Assembly (NCBI GenBank): GCA_900318345.1
Contig: ONKD01000005.1
Location: forward strand, 127,585 to 191,584
From: an uncultured Prevotellaceae bacterium
GTDB taxonomy: Bacteria; Bacteroidota; Bacteroidia; Bacteroidales; Muribaculaceae
Length of the DNA stretch: 64,000 bases
Direction: 5' to 3'
Position 1 is the first letter of the stretch, and each line of letters starts with the position of its first letter. Shown one piece after another: positions 8,001-17,729 of the stretch. The position numbers were made by a program, and so were the translations under genes. The notes beneath the pieces were generated by a model that was given only the letters and a program-made list of their open reading frames with translations, was not told the origin of the DNA and made no database searches.

Positions 8001-11000
8001 ATGATGAAATCAAGAAGAGTATTGTTGACTGCTGTGGCTTTGCTGGCTGCTGTCTTGCCCATGAGGGCACAAGTCATTACCGAAGAGCAGCAGGCGGCAG
8101 TTCAGCAAGTGATTGCCAGTAAATTGCCCGAGCACATGGGCGTGGGTGACCTGAAGGTGCGCTCATTGTCGGTTGAGAACGACACCATCAAGGTCGATGT
8201 GAGCGAGAACTTCGGCGATGTGCCTTTCACCGAGGCAGGTGTGGAGCAGATGCGTGGCGAGATACGCGACGCCCTGGGTGCCGGATATGGTGATTATCCC
8301 GTGCTCATCACCATTGTGGGCAACGACATCAACAAGTACTTTGCCGACTATGAACCCGCCTACAAGCGTTCACACAAGCCCTTCATCAGCGAACTGGACG
8401 CTAACCGCCACTACAAGCATGGCCTGGACGGCAACATCATCGCCATGTGGCCCAGCCACGGCTGGTACTTCGAGCCCCTGCTCAACCGCTGGGAGTGGCA
8501 ACGTGCGCGCCTCATGCAAACTGTCGAGGACATGTACACCCACAGCTATGTGTTGCCGTTCCTTATCCCGATGCTCGAGAATGCGGGTGCCTATGTGTGG
8601 AACGCGCGTGAGCGTGACACCCACAACTATGGCGCCGTGGTCGATAATGACCCGTGTGAATTGGCCCAAAGCGGCTACAGTGAGCACAATGGCAGGCAAA
8701 AGTGGCAGGATGGAGAGGGAACAGGCTTCGCCTTTCTGCGCGACCAGTACAAGGACTTTGAGAATCCCTTCACCGAGGGCACTTACCGCATGGTTAAGGC
8801 CGAGAAGGACAAGAAGAAAGTCTCGACAGCCACGTGGGATGTGGATATGCCCTACAGTGGCGATTATGCCGTCTATATCTCTTATAAATCGTTGCCCAAC
8901 AGCGCGCGTGATGTGACCTATACCATCAACAGCCAGGCAGGTAAGCGCCAGTTCCGCGTTGACCAGACGATGGCTGGCGGTGTGTGGGTCTATGTGGGCA
9001 CATTCCCTTTGGCCAAGGGCATGAATAAGGCGGTGGTTGAGGTATCCAACCTGAGCGAGGACAAGGATGCCGTCATCACGGCCGACGCCATCAAGGTGGG
9101 CGGCGGATACGGCAATATTGTGCGCCGCGTGGCTTTGCCCAGCGAGGAAAATCGCCGCATTGCCGCCGAGCAGGAGAACGAGAAATACCTCGGCAAGGCG
9201 GGTATGGACTATAGCTACATCGGTAGCGGTAACCATCCATGGTTCCACCTGGGCTCGCGTTACTACCTGCAGTGGGCCGGCTTCCCTGACAGCGTCTATT
9301 CCACCTCTCACGGCATCAACGACTACACCGACGACTACCGCAGCCGCGGCGAGTGGGTCAACTACCTGGCTGGCGGCAGCGATGTGCTGCCCGACCGTGG
9401 CGGCTTGAGGGTACCTGTCGACCTGTCATTCTGCCTGCATACCGATGCTGGCGCGACTCCCGACGATGAGATCGTGGGAACCCTGCTGATCTATTGCACC
9501 CGCGCCAACGGAAAACAGTTCGGCAAGTATGCCAACGGCACTCCGCGTGAGCTCTCGCGCCGTTTTGCCAACCTGCTCTCGACCGAGATTGTCAAGGACG
9601 TGCGTGCCAAGTGGGAACCCAACTGGACGCGACGCGGCATGTGGGATAAGAGCTACTATGAGGCACGCGTGCCCGAAGTGCCCGCTGTACTCATGGAGTT
9701 GCTCTCACACCAGAACTTTGCCGACATGAAATATGGCCTGGACCCGATGTTCCGCTTTGACGTGAGCCGCGCCATCTACAAGGGCATGCTCAAGTTTATC
9801 GCCCAGCGTGACCACCGCAGTTACGTCGTGCAGCCGTTGCCCGTCAACAACTTTGCCATCAGCAAGACGGGTAAGGGCCAATACCTGCTCATGTGGGATC
9901 CCACCCATGACGACTTGAGCGACAATGCCGATGCAACGGGCTATATCGTGTGTGAGCGCGTGGGACTGGAGGGTGGTTTCAAGGAAATCGCTACCGTCAA
10001 GGGCTCGCAATATAGCGTGAGCATTAACGATCACAAGATGCACAGTTACCGCATCATCGCCATCAACGATGGTGGCCGCAGTTTCCCCAGTGAGACCTTG
10101 AGCCTGGGAGAGGCCGCTTCGAGCAAGGGCGACGTGCTGGTGGTCAACGGATTTACCCGCGTGAGCGGTCCCGACTGGTTTGAAGACAGCATCCGCGCCG
10201 GTTTTGACGACAACAAGGACCACGGCGTGCCCTACATTCAGCAAATCAATTACCTGGGTTCGCAGTATGAGTTCCGCCGCAGCATCGAGTGGAAAGACGA
10301 TGACTCGCCTGGTTTTGGCGCTAGCCGCAGCGACCACGAGACGATGAATGTGGCGGGTAACACCTTTGACTATCCCGCTGTGCATGGTGATGCGCTGATG
10401 AACGCTGGCTACTCCTTTGTATCCTGCAGCCAGCAGGCGCTGGAGAACGGTTATAACACCGGTGACTACCGCCTGATGGACCTGATCCTGGGCAAGCAGA
10501 AGGAAATCCCGACCGGAAGTGGCTTGAAGCCCACTCGCTTCAAAATATATACTACAGGTCTGATGGACGCTTTGAAAGCCTTCACTGGCCAGGGCGGCAG
10601 TATGGTGATGTCGGGATCCTTTGTGGGAAGCGACTTGTGGGACAACGCCGCTGGCAACAACGACCTGCAGGGTCAGGCCTTTGTCAAGGAGGTGCTCGGT
10701 TTTGAGGGCCTGCAAGGTCGCGCATCGCTCGACGGCACCGTCATCACGGTCGATTGTCCTGACAGCAGTCTGGCCGAGAAAGGTAAGTGTTGGGAGTTTG
10801 TCAACAGGCTGAACGACTATATGTATGCTGTCGAGTCGCCCGATGCCATCCGCGCCAGCGACAATAAGGGCTTCACTTGGCTGCGTTATGGCGAGAACGG
10901 CCTGCCCGCTGCTATTGCCAGCGACCGTGGCGCTTACCGCACTGTTGTGTTGGGCTTCCCGCTGGAGTCCATGACCTATTCCACTGACCTGACTAGCCTG

Positions 11001-11033
11001 TTGGGCCGCATCTTGGACTACCTGCGTCAATAA
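8001..11033 (+). CDS. Secreted amidase-fold protein with golvesin/xanthan-lyase-type domain
   Basis: A 1010-residue exported protein (signal peptide to MRAQ). It resembles the Bacteroidales proteins annotated golvesin C-terminal-like or xanthan lyase. The amidase-type zinc-hydrolase fold is split. PSHGWYF (His153) lies in the first part, and LHTDAG plus VLMELLSH come later, with a beta-sandwich insert at about 260-370 that matches the golvesin/xanthan-lyase binding domain. A fibronectin-like segment (about 615-700) and a Rossmann-like C-terminal part (VLVVNGF..., about 710-1010) follow. The probable substrate is murein or a muropeptide, judged from the operon it heads. An ATG pair at 8001/8004 makes the exact start uncertain by one codon. 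Confidence 0.75.
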   Translation: MMKSRRVLLTAVALLAAVLPMRAQVITEEQQAAVQQVIASKLPEHMGVGDLKVRSLSVENDTIKVDVSENFGDVPFTEAGVEQMRGEIRDALGAGYGDYPVLITIVGNDINKYFADYEPAYKRSHKPFISELDANRHYKHGLDGNIIAMWPSHGWYFEPLLNRWEWQRARLMQTVEDMYTHSYVLPFLIPMLENAGAYVWNARERDTHNYGAVVDNDPCELAQSGYSEHNGRQKWQDGEGTGFAFLRDQYKDFENPFTEGTYRMVKAEKDKKKVSTATWDVDMPYSGDYAVYISYKSLPNSARDVTYTINSQAGKRQFRVDQTMAGGVWVYVGTFPLAKGMNKAVVEVSNLSEDKDAVITADAIKVGGGYGNIVRRVALPSEENRRIAAEQENEKYLGKAGMDYSYIGSGNHPWFHLGSRYYLQWAGFPDSVYSTSHGINDYTDDYRSRGEWVNYLAGGSDVLPDRGGLRVPVDLSFCLHTDAGATPDDEIVGTLLIYCTRANGKQFGKYANGTPRELSRRFANLLSTEIVKDVRAKWEPNWTRRGMWDKSYYEARVPEVPAVLMELLSHQNFADMKYGLDPMFRFDVSRAIYKGMLKFIAQRDHRSYVVQPLPVNNFAISKTGKGQYLLMWDPTHDDLSDNADATGYIVCERVGLEGGFKEIATVKGSQYSVSINDHKMHSYRIIAINDGGRSFPSETLSLGEAASSKGDVLVVNGFTRVSGPDWFEDSIRAGFDDNKDHGVPYIQQINYLGSQYEFRRSIEWKDDDSPGFGASRSDHETMNVAGNTFDYPAVHGDALMNAGYSFVSCSQQALENGYNTGDYRLMDLILGKQKEIPTGSGLKPTRFKIYTTGLMDALKAFTGQGGSMVMSGSFVGSDLWDNAAGNNDLQGQAFVKEVLGFEGLQGRASLDGTVITVDCPDSSLAEKGKCWEFVNRLNDYMYAVESPDAIRASDNKGFTWLRYGENGLPAAIASDRGAYRTVVLGFPLESMTYSTDLTSLLGRILDYLRQ

Positions 11034-11097
11034 AGCCCTTAAGGCCCCTATCAAAGAAATATAATCAATAACAATAATCATTCAAGAAAAAGAAATT

Positions 11098-12582
11098 ATG
11101 GGAAGAATTAATTGCTTTATTCCGTTTGTCAGCGCCGAACAGGTTGCGCAAACCATCGAGCAACTCAAGAGTGAAGAACTGGTGAACAAGATTTATCTGC
11201 TCGCCACGGTGGACAAACCCGCCCCGGTCGAGGGCTGCGAGATGGTGCCGGTCAACGTGCTTTTCTCGACCGAGACCATGCGTGAGATCGCCGCTAGGGC
11301 CGATGCCGATTATGTGCTGTTCTACACCAAGTATGATACCCTCAAGATGGGACCGTTCTCGCTGGAACGTTTCGCCAAGTTGGGCGACGACACCCAGTCG
11401 GGTATGCTTTATGCCGACCACTACAACGTGACCGATAAGGGCGCCGACAAGGCTCCCGTCATCGACTATCAGATGGGTAGCCTCAGGGATGACTTCGACT
11501 TTGGTTCAGTGCTGTTCTTCTGCGGCAAGTGTTTCAAGAAGGCTGTCGAGGCGATGAAGGAGAAATATGAGTTTGCCGGCCTGTATGACCTGCGCCTCAA
11601 GTTGTCGCAGTTCGCTGCCATCACCCACATCAACGAGTTCCTCTACAGTGATGTCGAGCTCGACACGCGCAAGAGCGGCGAGAAGATCTTTGACTATGTG
11701 GATCCCCGCAACCGCGGCCGACAGATCGAGATGGAAAAAGCCTGCACCGAGCACCTCAAGGAAATCGGCGGCTATCTCTCACCCACACGCGAGGAGAATG
11801 GCGAGTTTGTGCCCAATTTCCGTCACATCGAGTTCAGCCAGGGTGAGTTTGAGGTCGAGGCCACTGTGATGATTCCCGTGCGCAACCGCATCCGCACCAT
11901 CCGCGACGCTATCGACTCGGTGCTCAAGCAGAAGTGTGATTTCAAGTTCAACCTGATGGTGGTGGACAACTTCTCGACCGACGGCACCCGTGAGGCCATC
12001 GCCGAGTACAATGACCCGCGCCTGATCCACATCATCGCCGACTACTATGATATGGGCATCGGTGGATACTGGAACCTGGCCGCACACCGCCAGAACGTGG
12101 GCAAGTTCATCGTGCAACTCGACAGCGACGACATGTACAAGGACGAGAACACGCTGCAGACGATGGTCAACGCCTTCTATGAGCAAAATGTGGCAATGGT
12201 GGTGGGCACTTACCAGATGACCGACATCAACCTCAATCCCATTCCTCCCGGCATCATCGACCACAGGGAGTGGTCACCCAGCAACGGCCGCAACAATGCC
12301 CTGCGCATCAACGGCTTGGGCGCTCCACGCGCTTTCTATACTCCCGTGCTGCGCGAGGTGAAGATACCTAACACCAGCTATGGCGAGGACTATGCTCTGG
12401 GCTTGAATATCTCACGCCATTACCAGATTGGCCGCGTGTATGATCCCGTGTACCTGTGCCGCCGCTGGGACGATAACAGCGATGCGTCGCTCGACGTCGA
12501 GAAGATGAACCGTAACAATCTGTACAAGGACCGCATCCGCACTTGGGAACTCCAGGCGCGTATCGCACTCAATAAAAAGTGA
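11098..12582 (+). CDS. Family 2 glycosyltransferase with extra N-terminal domain
   Basis: A 494-residue cytoplasmic protein. The C-terminal half (about 255-480) is a GT-A family 2 transferase: VMIPVRNRIRTIRDAIDSVL, VVDNFSTDGTREAI, the metal-binding LDSDD and a later GEDYAL. The first 250 residues form a separate domain (INCFIPFVSAEQV...) that looks like a second, degenerate GT-A-like fold and that I cannot name. No membrane segment is visible. It sits 64 bases after the amidase and 51 bases before the DUF4922 gene, so it belongs to the muropeptide-recycling run. Acceptor and donor are unknown. Confidence 0.8.
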   Translation: MGRINCFIPFVSAEQVAQTIEQLKSEELVNKIYLLATVDKPAPVEGCEMVPVNVLFSTETMREIAARADADYVLFYTKYDTLKMGPFSLERFAKLGDDTQSGMLYADHYNVTDKGADKAPVIDYQMGSLRDDFDFGSVLFFCGKCFKKAVEAMKEKYEFAGLYDLRLKLSQFAAITHINEFLYSDVELDTRKSGEKIFDYVDPRNRGRQIEMEKACTEHLKEIGGYLSPTREENGEFVPNFRHIEFSQGEFEVEATVMIPVRNRIRTIRDAIDSVLKQKCDFKFNLMVVDNFSTDGTREAIAEYNDPRLIHIIADYYDMGIGGYWNLAAHRQNVGKFIVQLDSDDMYKDENTLQTMVNAFYEQNVAMVVGTYQMTDINLNPIPPGIIDHREWSPSNGRNNALRINGLGAPRAFYTPVLREVKIPNTSYGEDYALGLNISRHYQIGRVYDPVYLCRRWDDNSDASLDVEKMNRNNLYKDRIRTWELQARIALNKK

Positions 12583-12633
12583 TTCCAGGATAACTAGATA
12601 TTCTAGAAAAACCAGATACTCTAGGCCCGAGTA

Positions 12634-13602
12634 ATGATTATGGATTACAGTGTGTTGATAGATAGGCTCTTCACCAAGCAACTGCGTGATTGGGACGTGG
12701 CCGGCGCCAACTATGCGGCGCTGGCTGCTACAGTCACGCGCACGGTGTCGCTGGGCGAGTCCACTGTCACGCTGCAATTCAATCCTGAGCGTAGGCGATC
12801 ATCGGCGGCAAGAGTTGACAAGAAATCGCTGGCAAAGAGAAGTTGCTTCCTCTGTACCGAGAACCAACCTGCCAAGCAGCGTGCCATGTTGTGGGGTAAC
12901 CGCTATAAAATCCAAGTGAATCCTTATCCCATCTTCAGGCGCCATTTTACCATTGCCGACCTGAACCATGTGCCGCAGCACTTGGCTGGTAGAGTAGGGG
13001 ATATGTTATCCTTGGCCAAGGATTTACCCGATTTTGTCATCTTTTACAATGGCCCGCTGTGCGGTGCGTCGGCGCCCGACCATGCCCATTTCCAGGCGGG
13101 TGCCAAGGGGGCGATGCCGTTGTGTGACGAGATCGTTCATGCCACGACCATGCTATTGGCTGACGGCGATGAGGGCTTTATCGGCTTTGTCGATATGCTG
13201 GGACGCAACCTGTTCACGATTGAGACAACAACCCAGCGCGCTGCCGAGCGTTACGCTTTGCGGTTGTTGGACCTCCTGCCGGTGAATGATGGCGCTGACG
13301 AGCCCATGGTAAACGTCCTGTGCTGGTGGGACAAGACTGACCACGCTTGGCGCCTGGTGTTTTTCCCGCGACGCAAGCACCGTCCCGCTTGTTATGGCGA
13401 GGGCGAGGGGCGCCTGCTGCTCAGCCCCGGCACTGTCGATATGGGCGGCCTCTGGGCCGTTCCCGAGCGCAAGGACTTTGACTCTCTCACCCCCGAGATG
13501 ATACAATCCTTGTATAACGAACTCTGTATGAGCCGCAAGGAACTCTCTCCCATCATCAATGGCTTCGGCCAGCATTGGGATGATAACCTAGGACCTATTT
13601 AG
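12634..13602 (+). CDS. DUF4922 protein, HIT/GalT-like nucleotidyl phosphorylase fold
   Basis: A 322-residue cytoplasmic protein. It carries a CFLC zinc-type pair (Cys71, Cys74), NPYPIFRRHFTI, and the active-site pattern DHAHFQ (His150, His152, Gln154). This H-x-H-x-Q triad is typical of the HIT superfamily branch containing GalT, Ap4A phosphorylase and GDP-hexose phosphorylases, where the central His carries the nucleotidyl group. A nucleotidyl transfer or phosphorolysis reaction on a sugar nucleotide or dinucleotide is therefore inferred. No substrate is known to me. The gene lies between the glycosyltransferase and the SpoIID-like gene. The start could also be the second ATG, two codons on. 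Confidence 0.8.
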   Translation: MIMDYSVLIDRLFTKQLRDWDVAGANYAALAATVTRTVSLGESTVTLQFNPERRRSSAARVDKKSLAKRSCFLCTENQPAKQRAMLWGNRYKIQVNPYPIFRRHFTIADLNHVPQHLAGRVGDMLSLAKDLPDFVIFYNGPLCGASAPDHAHFQAGAKGAMPLCDEIVHATTMLLADGDEGFIGFVDMLGRNLFTIETTTQRAAERYALRLLDLLPVNDGADEPMVNVLCWWDKTDHAWRLVFFPRRKHRPACYGEGEGRLLLSPGTVDMGGLWAVPERKDFDSLTPEMIQSLYNELCMSRKELSPIINGFGQHWDDNLGPI

Positions 13603-13651
13603 GGTAAAATAGGGACGCTTCTTTTGATGTGTTTTTTGATGTTAAGTAGCA

Positions 13652-13679
13652 ACTAAGGACTAGTGACTAAAGACTAATA
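13652..13679 (+). repeat. Array of four 7-bp units
   Basis: ACTAAGG, ACTAGTG, ACTAAAG and ACTAATA follow each other without a gap immediately before the ATG at 13682. It belongs to the same 7-bp periodic family seen at five other places in this window. Confidence 0.6.
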
Positions 13680-13681
13680 AT

Positions 13682-15013
13682 ATGGACGAGAAACAGATAC
13701 CGCAAGTGAGTGTGGGCATCATGAATGAGCCCCAGGTGGCATTTGTGCTCAATGGCGCCTATCGTGTGAACGGTGCCGAGTGCACAGGCGACCAGTTGGC
13801 GCAATGTGTCGAGGGTATGGTGGAGTGGAACGGCAACCGCTACGGCGAGTTGATGTTCGAGCCTGCCGACCCCGATACAGCCTCTTTCACGCTCAAGGAT
13901 GTGACCATCGGCGTGAGTTTCCACTGGAAGCGTCAGGAGGACCAGACTTTCAAGGGTGCTCTGCGCTTCATTGTTGAGGACGGAAAACTGACACCGATTA
14001 ACGTGCTCAGTGTTGAGGACTACCTGTTGAGCGTCATCTCTAGTGAGATGAGCGCTAATGCATCCCTTGAACTGCTCAAGGCCCATGCCGTGATTTCCCG
14101 TAGCTGGCTTCTTGCCCAAATCCATGGCATCAAGCCCGATAGCGCCGACCGTAACCCTGATGCTCCAGGCGAGATGATGGATACCCCCGAGGAACTCGTC
14201 AAGTGGTGGGACCGCGACGACCATGTGAATTTCGACGTCTGCGCCGATGACCATTGCCAGCGTTACCAGGGCATCACCCGCGCCACAACTCCTAAGGTGG
14301 AACAAGCCATCAACGCGACTTGGGGCGAGGTGCTCATGCACCATGGCGAACTGTGTGACGCACGGTTCTCCAAATCGTGTGGCGGCGTGATGGAAGAGTT
14401 TGAGAACTGCTGGGAACCGCATCACCACGACTATCTGGAGGCACGGCGCGACAGCGAGAACGAGGAGGATTTCCCCGACCTCACCCGCGAGGACAATGCC
14501 GCCGAGTGGATACTCTCGAGCCCCAGCGCCTTCTGCAATACCACCGACCCCGAGATCCTCTCTCAGGTGCTCAACGACTATGACCAGGAAACTAAGGATT
14601 TCTACCGCTGGAAGGTGGAATACACCCAAGACGAACTCACCCAGCTCATCCACGAGCGCACAGGCATTGACTACGGCCGTATCCGCGACTTGCAACCCGT
14701 AGCGCGCGGCACCAGCGGCAGGCTTTACCGCCTGCGCATCGTCGGCGAGAAGCGTGAGCGCATCATCGGCAAGGAATTGACCATCCGTTACGCCCTGTCG
14801 CCCTCATGCCTGTACAGTTCGGCCTTTGTTGTCGAGAAACACGATGTGGGCGAGGACGGCTATCCCGCCAAATTTGTCCTGCGTGGGGCAGGGTGGGGCC
14901 ATGGTGCCGGCCTATGCCAGATCGGAGCTGCCGTGATGGGCGCCAAGGGCTATGACTACAAGCAAATCCTGCTGCACTACTTTGTGGGTGCCAGCATCGA
15001 GAAACGATATTAA
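13682..15013 (+). CDS. SpoIID/LytB-domain protein (putative murein lytic transglycosylase) without signal peptide
   Basis: A 443-residue protein with the SpoIID domain across about residues 100-440. INVLSVEDYLLSVISSEMS contains the Glu that is catalytic in SpoIID lytic transglycosylases. ARFSKSCGG and the C-terminal GWGHGAGLCQIGA signature complete the fold. SpoIID enzymes cleave glycan strands lacking peptides. The first residues (MDEKQIPQVSVGIMNE) show no signal peptide or membrane helix, so the product appears cytoplasmic, which is odd for a murein-cleaving enzyme. Inside a MurNAc operon it might act on imported oligosaccharides; that is inference. The AmpG-like gene follows after 35 bases. 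Confidence 0.82.
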   Translation: MDEKQIPQVSVGIMNEPQVAFVLNGAYRVNGAECTGDQLAQCVEGMVEWNGNRYGELMFEPADPDTASFTLKDVTIGVSFHWKRQEDQTFKGALRFIVEDGKLTPINVLSVEDYLLSVISSEMSANASLELLKAHAVISRSWLLAQIHGIKPDSADRNPDAPGEMMDTPEELVKWWDRDDHVNFDVCADDHCQRYQGITRATTPKVEQAINATWGEVLMHHGELCDARFSKSCGGVMEEFENCWEPHHHDYLEARRDSENEEDFPDLTREDNAAEWILSSPSAFCNTTDPEILSQVLNDYDQETKDFYRWKVEYTQDELTQLIHERTGIDYGRIRDLQPVARGTSGRLYRLRIVGEKRERIIGKELTIRYALSPSCLYSSAFVVEKHDVGEDGYPAKFVLRGAGWGHGAGLCQIGAAVMGAKGYDYKQILLHYFVGASIEKRY

Positions 15014-15048
15014 CCATAAAGCCGAATAACTAAAAAATAACTTGAAAT

Positions 15049-16377
15049 ATGGCTGCATTAGAGAGATTTAAAAAGAGTCCATGGGCATGGGTCTCGACCT
15101 TGTATTTTATCGAGGGAATACCCTATTTCCTTGTAAACGAGATTTCTGTAATCCTGTTTAAAAAGATGGGTGTACCCAATGGCCAGATGGCGCTGTTCAC
15201 TAGTTTGATTTATATGCCGTGGGTCATCAAACCGTTGTGGAGCCCGTTTGTGGACATTATCAAGAAGAAACGCTGGTGGATCACGACGATGCAGATTCTC
15301 ATGGCGATAACGCTAATCATGCTCACCATCACGCTGCCCTCTCCAGGGGAGGCGATGATACAGGCGGGGACTACTCCCATCAGCATGTTCACCGTGACGC
15401 TGATATTCTTCATCATTACGGCTTTTGCCAGCGCGACGCATGATATTGCGGCCGACGGATTTTATATGCTGGCCTTGTCACAGAAGAACCAGTCTGCTTT
15501 TGTGGGAGTGCGTTCGACGTTCTACCGTTTGGCCAACATCTTCGGCAACGGCGTTCTCGTGTGGATTGCCGGTTACTTGGAGACCAAGACGTCGATACCC
15601 CAGGCATGGAAGATCACTATGGGAATCGCGTCGGCCATCCTGTGCCTGTTCTCGTTGTATCACCTGTTCATCATTCCTCGCCCTGCAAGCGACAAATCGT
15701 CGATTGAGGGCTCATTCAAGTCTAACAGTGCCGCCGTCATGTCGGAGTTCGGGCGTACCATTGCCACCTATTTCACCAAGCCGGGTGTGTGGCTCGCCAT
15801 TGCCTTCATGCTGCTTTATCGTCTGCCCGAGGCCTTCTTGCTGAAGATGTGCAAGCCGTTCCTGCTCGATCCCTCGGATAAGGGAGGCTTGGCCATGACG
15901 ACCCAGGATGTGGGTCTGGCTTACGGCACACTGGGCGTTGCGGCCTTGCTTGCCGGTGGCATCTTGGGCGGCATCTTCTCCTCTAAAGTCGGCCTGAAGA
16001 AAGCCCTGTGGTGGATGGCAGCCTGCATGACCTTGCCATGTCTCACTTTTGTATATCTGTCGATGCAGTTACCGGTCAATTTCTATGTGATTGCCATTTG
16101 CATTATCATTGAACAATTCGGTTACGGATTCGGATTCACAGCCTATATGCTGTACATGATGTACTTCAGTGAGGGCGAGTTCAAGACATCACACTATGCC
16201 ATCTGCACGGCGTTCATGTCATTGAGCATGATGATTCCCGGCATGTTTGCCGGATACCTGCAGGAGTCGATGGGATATGCGGCCTTCTTCTGGCTGTCGT
16301 TCGCCTGCAGCATCGCCACAATCGCGGTGACATTCTTTGTTGACCGCAAGATAGACCCCGACTACGGCCACAAGTAA
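15049..16377 (+). CDS. ampG: AmpG-like MFS permease for muropeptides
   Basis: A 442-residue integral inner-membrane protein of the major facilitator superfamily with about 12 hydrophobic segments. The N-terminus (SPWAWVSTLYFIEGIPYFLVNE) and SATHDIAADGFYMLAL match the AmpG subfamily, which imports anhydro-muropeptides or MurNAc-containing disaccharides. Position between SpoIID- and NamZ-type genes fits a role in murein-fragment uptake. Exact cargo is not visible in sequence. Confidence 0.85.
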   Translation: MAALERFKKSPWAWVSTLYFIEGIPYFLVNEISVILFKKMGVPNGQMALFTSLIYMPWVIKPLWSPFVDIIKKKRWWITTMQILMAITLIMLTITLPSPGEAMIQAGTTPISMFTVTLIFFIITAFASATHDIAADGFYMLALSQKNQSAFVGVRSTFYRLANIFGNGVLVWIAGYLETKTSIPQAWKITMGIASAILCLFSLYHLFIIPRPASDKSSIEGSFKSNSAAVMSEFGRTIATYFTKPGVWLAIAFMLLYRLPEAFLLKMCKPFLLDPSDKGGLAMTTQDVGLAYGTLGVAALLAGGILGGIFSSKVGLKKALWWMAACMTLPCLTFVYLSMQLPVNFYVIAICIIIEQFGYGFGFTAYMLYMMYFSEGEFKTSHYAICTAFMSLSMMIPGMFAGYLQESMGYAAFFWLSFACSIATIAVTFFVDRKIDPDYGHK

Positions 16378-16384
16378 TCATTTA

Positions 16385-16448
16385 TAATGCGAATTCCACG
16401 AATTTAACAAATTAGTGAAATAACGTGGAATTAGCGTAATTCGCATTA
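16385..16448. repeat. Intergenic palindrome (REP-like)
   Basis: Nested inverted repeats: TAATGCGAATT (16385-16395) pairs with AATTCGCATTA (16438-16448), and AATTCCACG (16392-16400) pairs with CGTGGAATT (16424-16432). Related AATTCG-type palindromes occur at 20641 and 52692. It sits inside the operon between ampG and namZ. Confidence 0.65.
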
Positions 16449-16466
16449 AAAGAAAAGAATAGGAAT

Positions 16467-17723
16467 ATGAAAAAGGTAGTTTTGACATTGATAGTGTGTG
16501 TGATGGTGGCTATGACGGCCAGTGCGGTCGTTAAGCCCGGCGTGGAGGTGCTGCGCGATGGCGGCTTTGCCCAGTTGCAGGGCAAGCGCGTGGGACTCGT
16601 GACCAATCCCAGTGGCATCGACAATAACCTCAAGAGCACCGTCGACATCCTCAACGAGGCTCCCGGCGTCAAGCTCGTGGCGCTGTTTGGCCCTGAACAC
16701 GGCGTGCGCGGCAATGCCCATGCGGGCGATGCTGTGGGCGATGCTGTTGACCCGCTGACGGGCATCAAGATGTATTCGCTGTTTGGCAAGACCCACGAGC
16801 CCACTGCCGAGATGCTCAAGGACATCGACGTGCTGGTCTATGATATCCAGGACGTCGGCTGCCGCAGCTACACGTTCTATGCCACCATGGGCGTGTGTAT
16901 GCAGGCCTGTGCCAAGCACGGCAAGCAGTTCATGGTGCTTGACCGTCCCAATCCGCTCGGCGGCAACAAAGTCGAGGGCAACCTGGTCGAGGACGGTTAT
17001 TTCTCGTTCGTGAGCAAGTATGCTATCCCTTATGTCTATGGTTTGACCCCCGGTGAACTGGCCATCTTCCTCAACGAGGAGGGTATCATCGCTAAGGAGT
17101 CCAAGTCGGGCCGCAAGTGTGACTTGACCGTCATCCCCATGGAGGGTTGGACCCGTGACATGAAATTCCGCGACACGGGCATGCCTTGGGTACTGCCCTC
17201 GCCGCAGATTCCCGCTCCCGAGAACGCCTTCTTCTATCCGCTGTCGGGCATTCTGGGCGAGCTGTACATCTTCAACACGGGCATCGGCTACACCTTGCCC
17301 TTCGAGACCTTTGCGGCCTCATGGATCAATGCCGACTCGCTGGCGATGAACATGAACGCCCTGAACTTGCCGGGACTGCACTTCCGTCCCATCAATTACA
17401 AGCCTTTCTTCGCCCTGAGCGTGGCCGTTGACAAGTCGCTGCAGGAGGTGCACGGCGTGCAGACGTACATCACTGATGTCGATGCCGCTAACCTCACGCT
17501 CACCCAGTTCTACTTCCTCCAGGTCATTCACGAGATGTACCCCCAGGTGGAACTGTTTGAGCAGAATCCCAAGCGCTATGCCATGTTTGACAAGGTGTGT
17601 GGCACCAAGGAGATACGCGAGCGTTTCACCCGCCGCTACAAGGTCGAGGACATGGCCGACTATTGGAACAAGGACGCCGACGCTTTCCGTGAGCGCTCCG
17701 CTAAGTATTACCTCTATCATTGA
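16467..17723 (+). CDS. namZ: Exo-beta-N-acetylmuramidase, DUF1343 (NamZ)
   Basis: A 418-residue exported protein (signal peptide to about TASA) of the DUF1343 family. Members characterised as NamZ release terminal MurNAc from murein chains from the non-reducing end. Visible family motifs are VGLVTNPSGID near residue 45, ALFGPEHGVRG near 75 (Glu probably catalytic), VLVYDIQDVGCRSYTFYATM and LDRPNPLGG. Length is normal. The stop codon is 6 bases before the ATG of the DUF5009 gene, indicating tight coupling. It should provide MurNAc in the periplasm for the transporter encoded next. Confidence 0.9.
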   Translation: MKKVVLTLIVCVMVAMTASAVVKPGVEVLRDGGFAQLQGKRVGLVTNPSGIDNNLKSTVDILNEAPGVKLVALFGPEHGVRGNAHAGDAVGDAVDPLTGIKMYSLFGKTHEPTAEMLKDIDVLVYDIQDVGCRSYTFYATMGVCMQACAKHGKQFMVLDRPNPLGGNKVEGNLVEDGYFSFVSKYAIPYVYGLTPGELAIFLNEEGIIAKESKSGRKCDLTVIPMEGWTRDMKFRDTGMPWVLPSPQIPAPENAFFYPLSGILGELYIFNTGIGYTLPFETFAASWINADSLAMNMNALNLPGLHFRPINYKPFFALSVAVDKSLQEVHGVQTYITDVDAANLTLTQFYFLQVIHEMYPQVELFEQNPKRYAMFDKVCGTKEIRERFTRRYKVEDMADYWNKDADAFRERSAKYYLYH

Positions 17724-17729
17724 TTGGTT

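Noticed and set aside
9705-11081. 458-codon minus-strand frame
   Set aside because: Shadow of the golvesin-type amidase gene; low-complexity Val/His/Gln-rich product with no family features.
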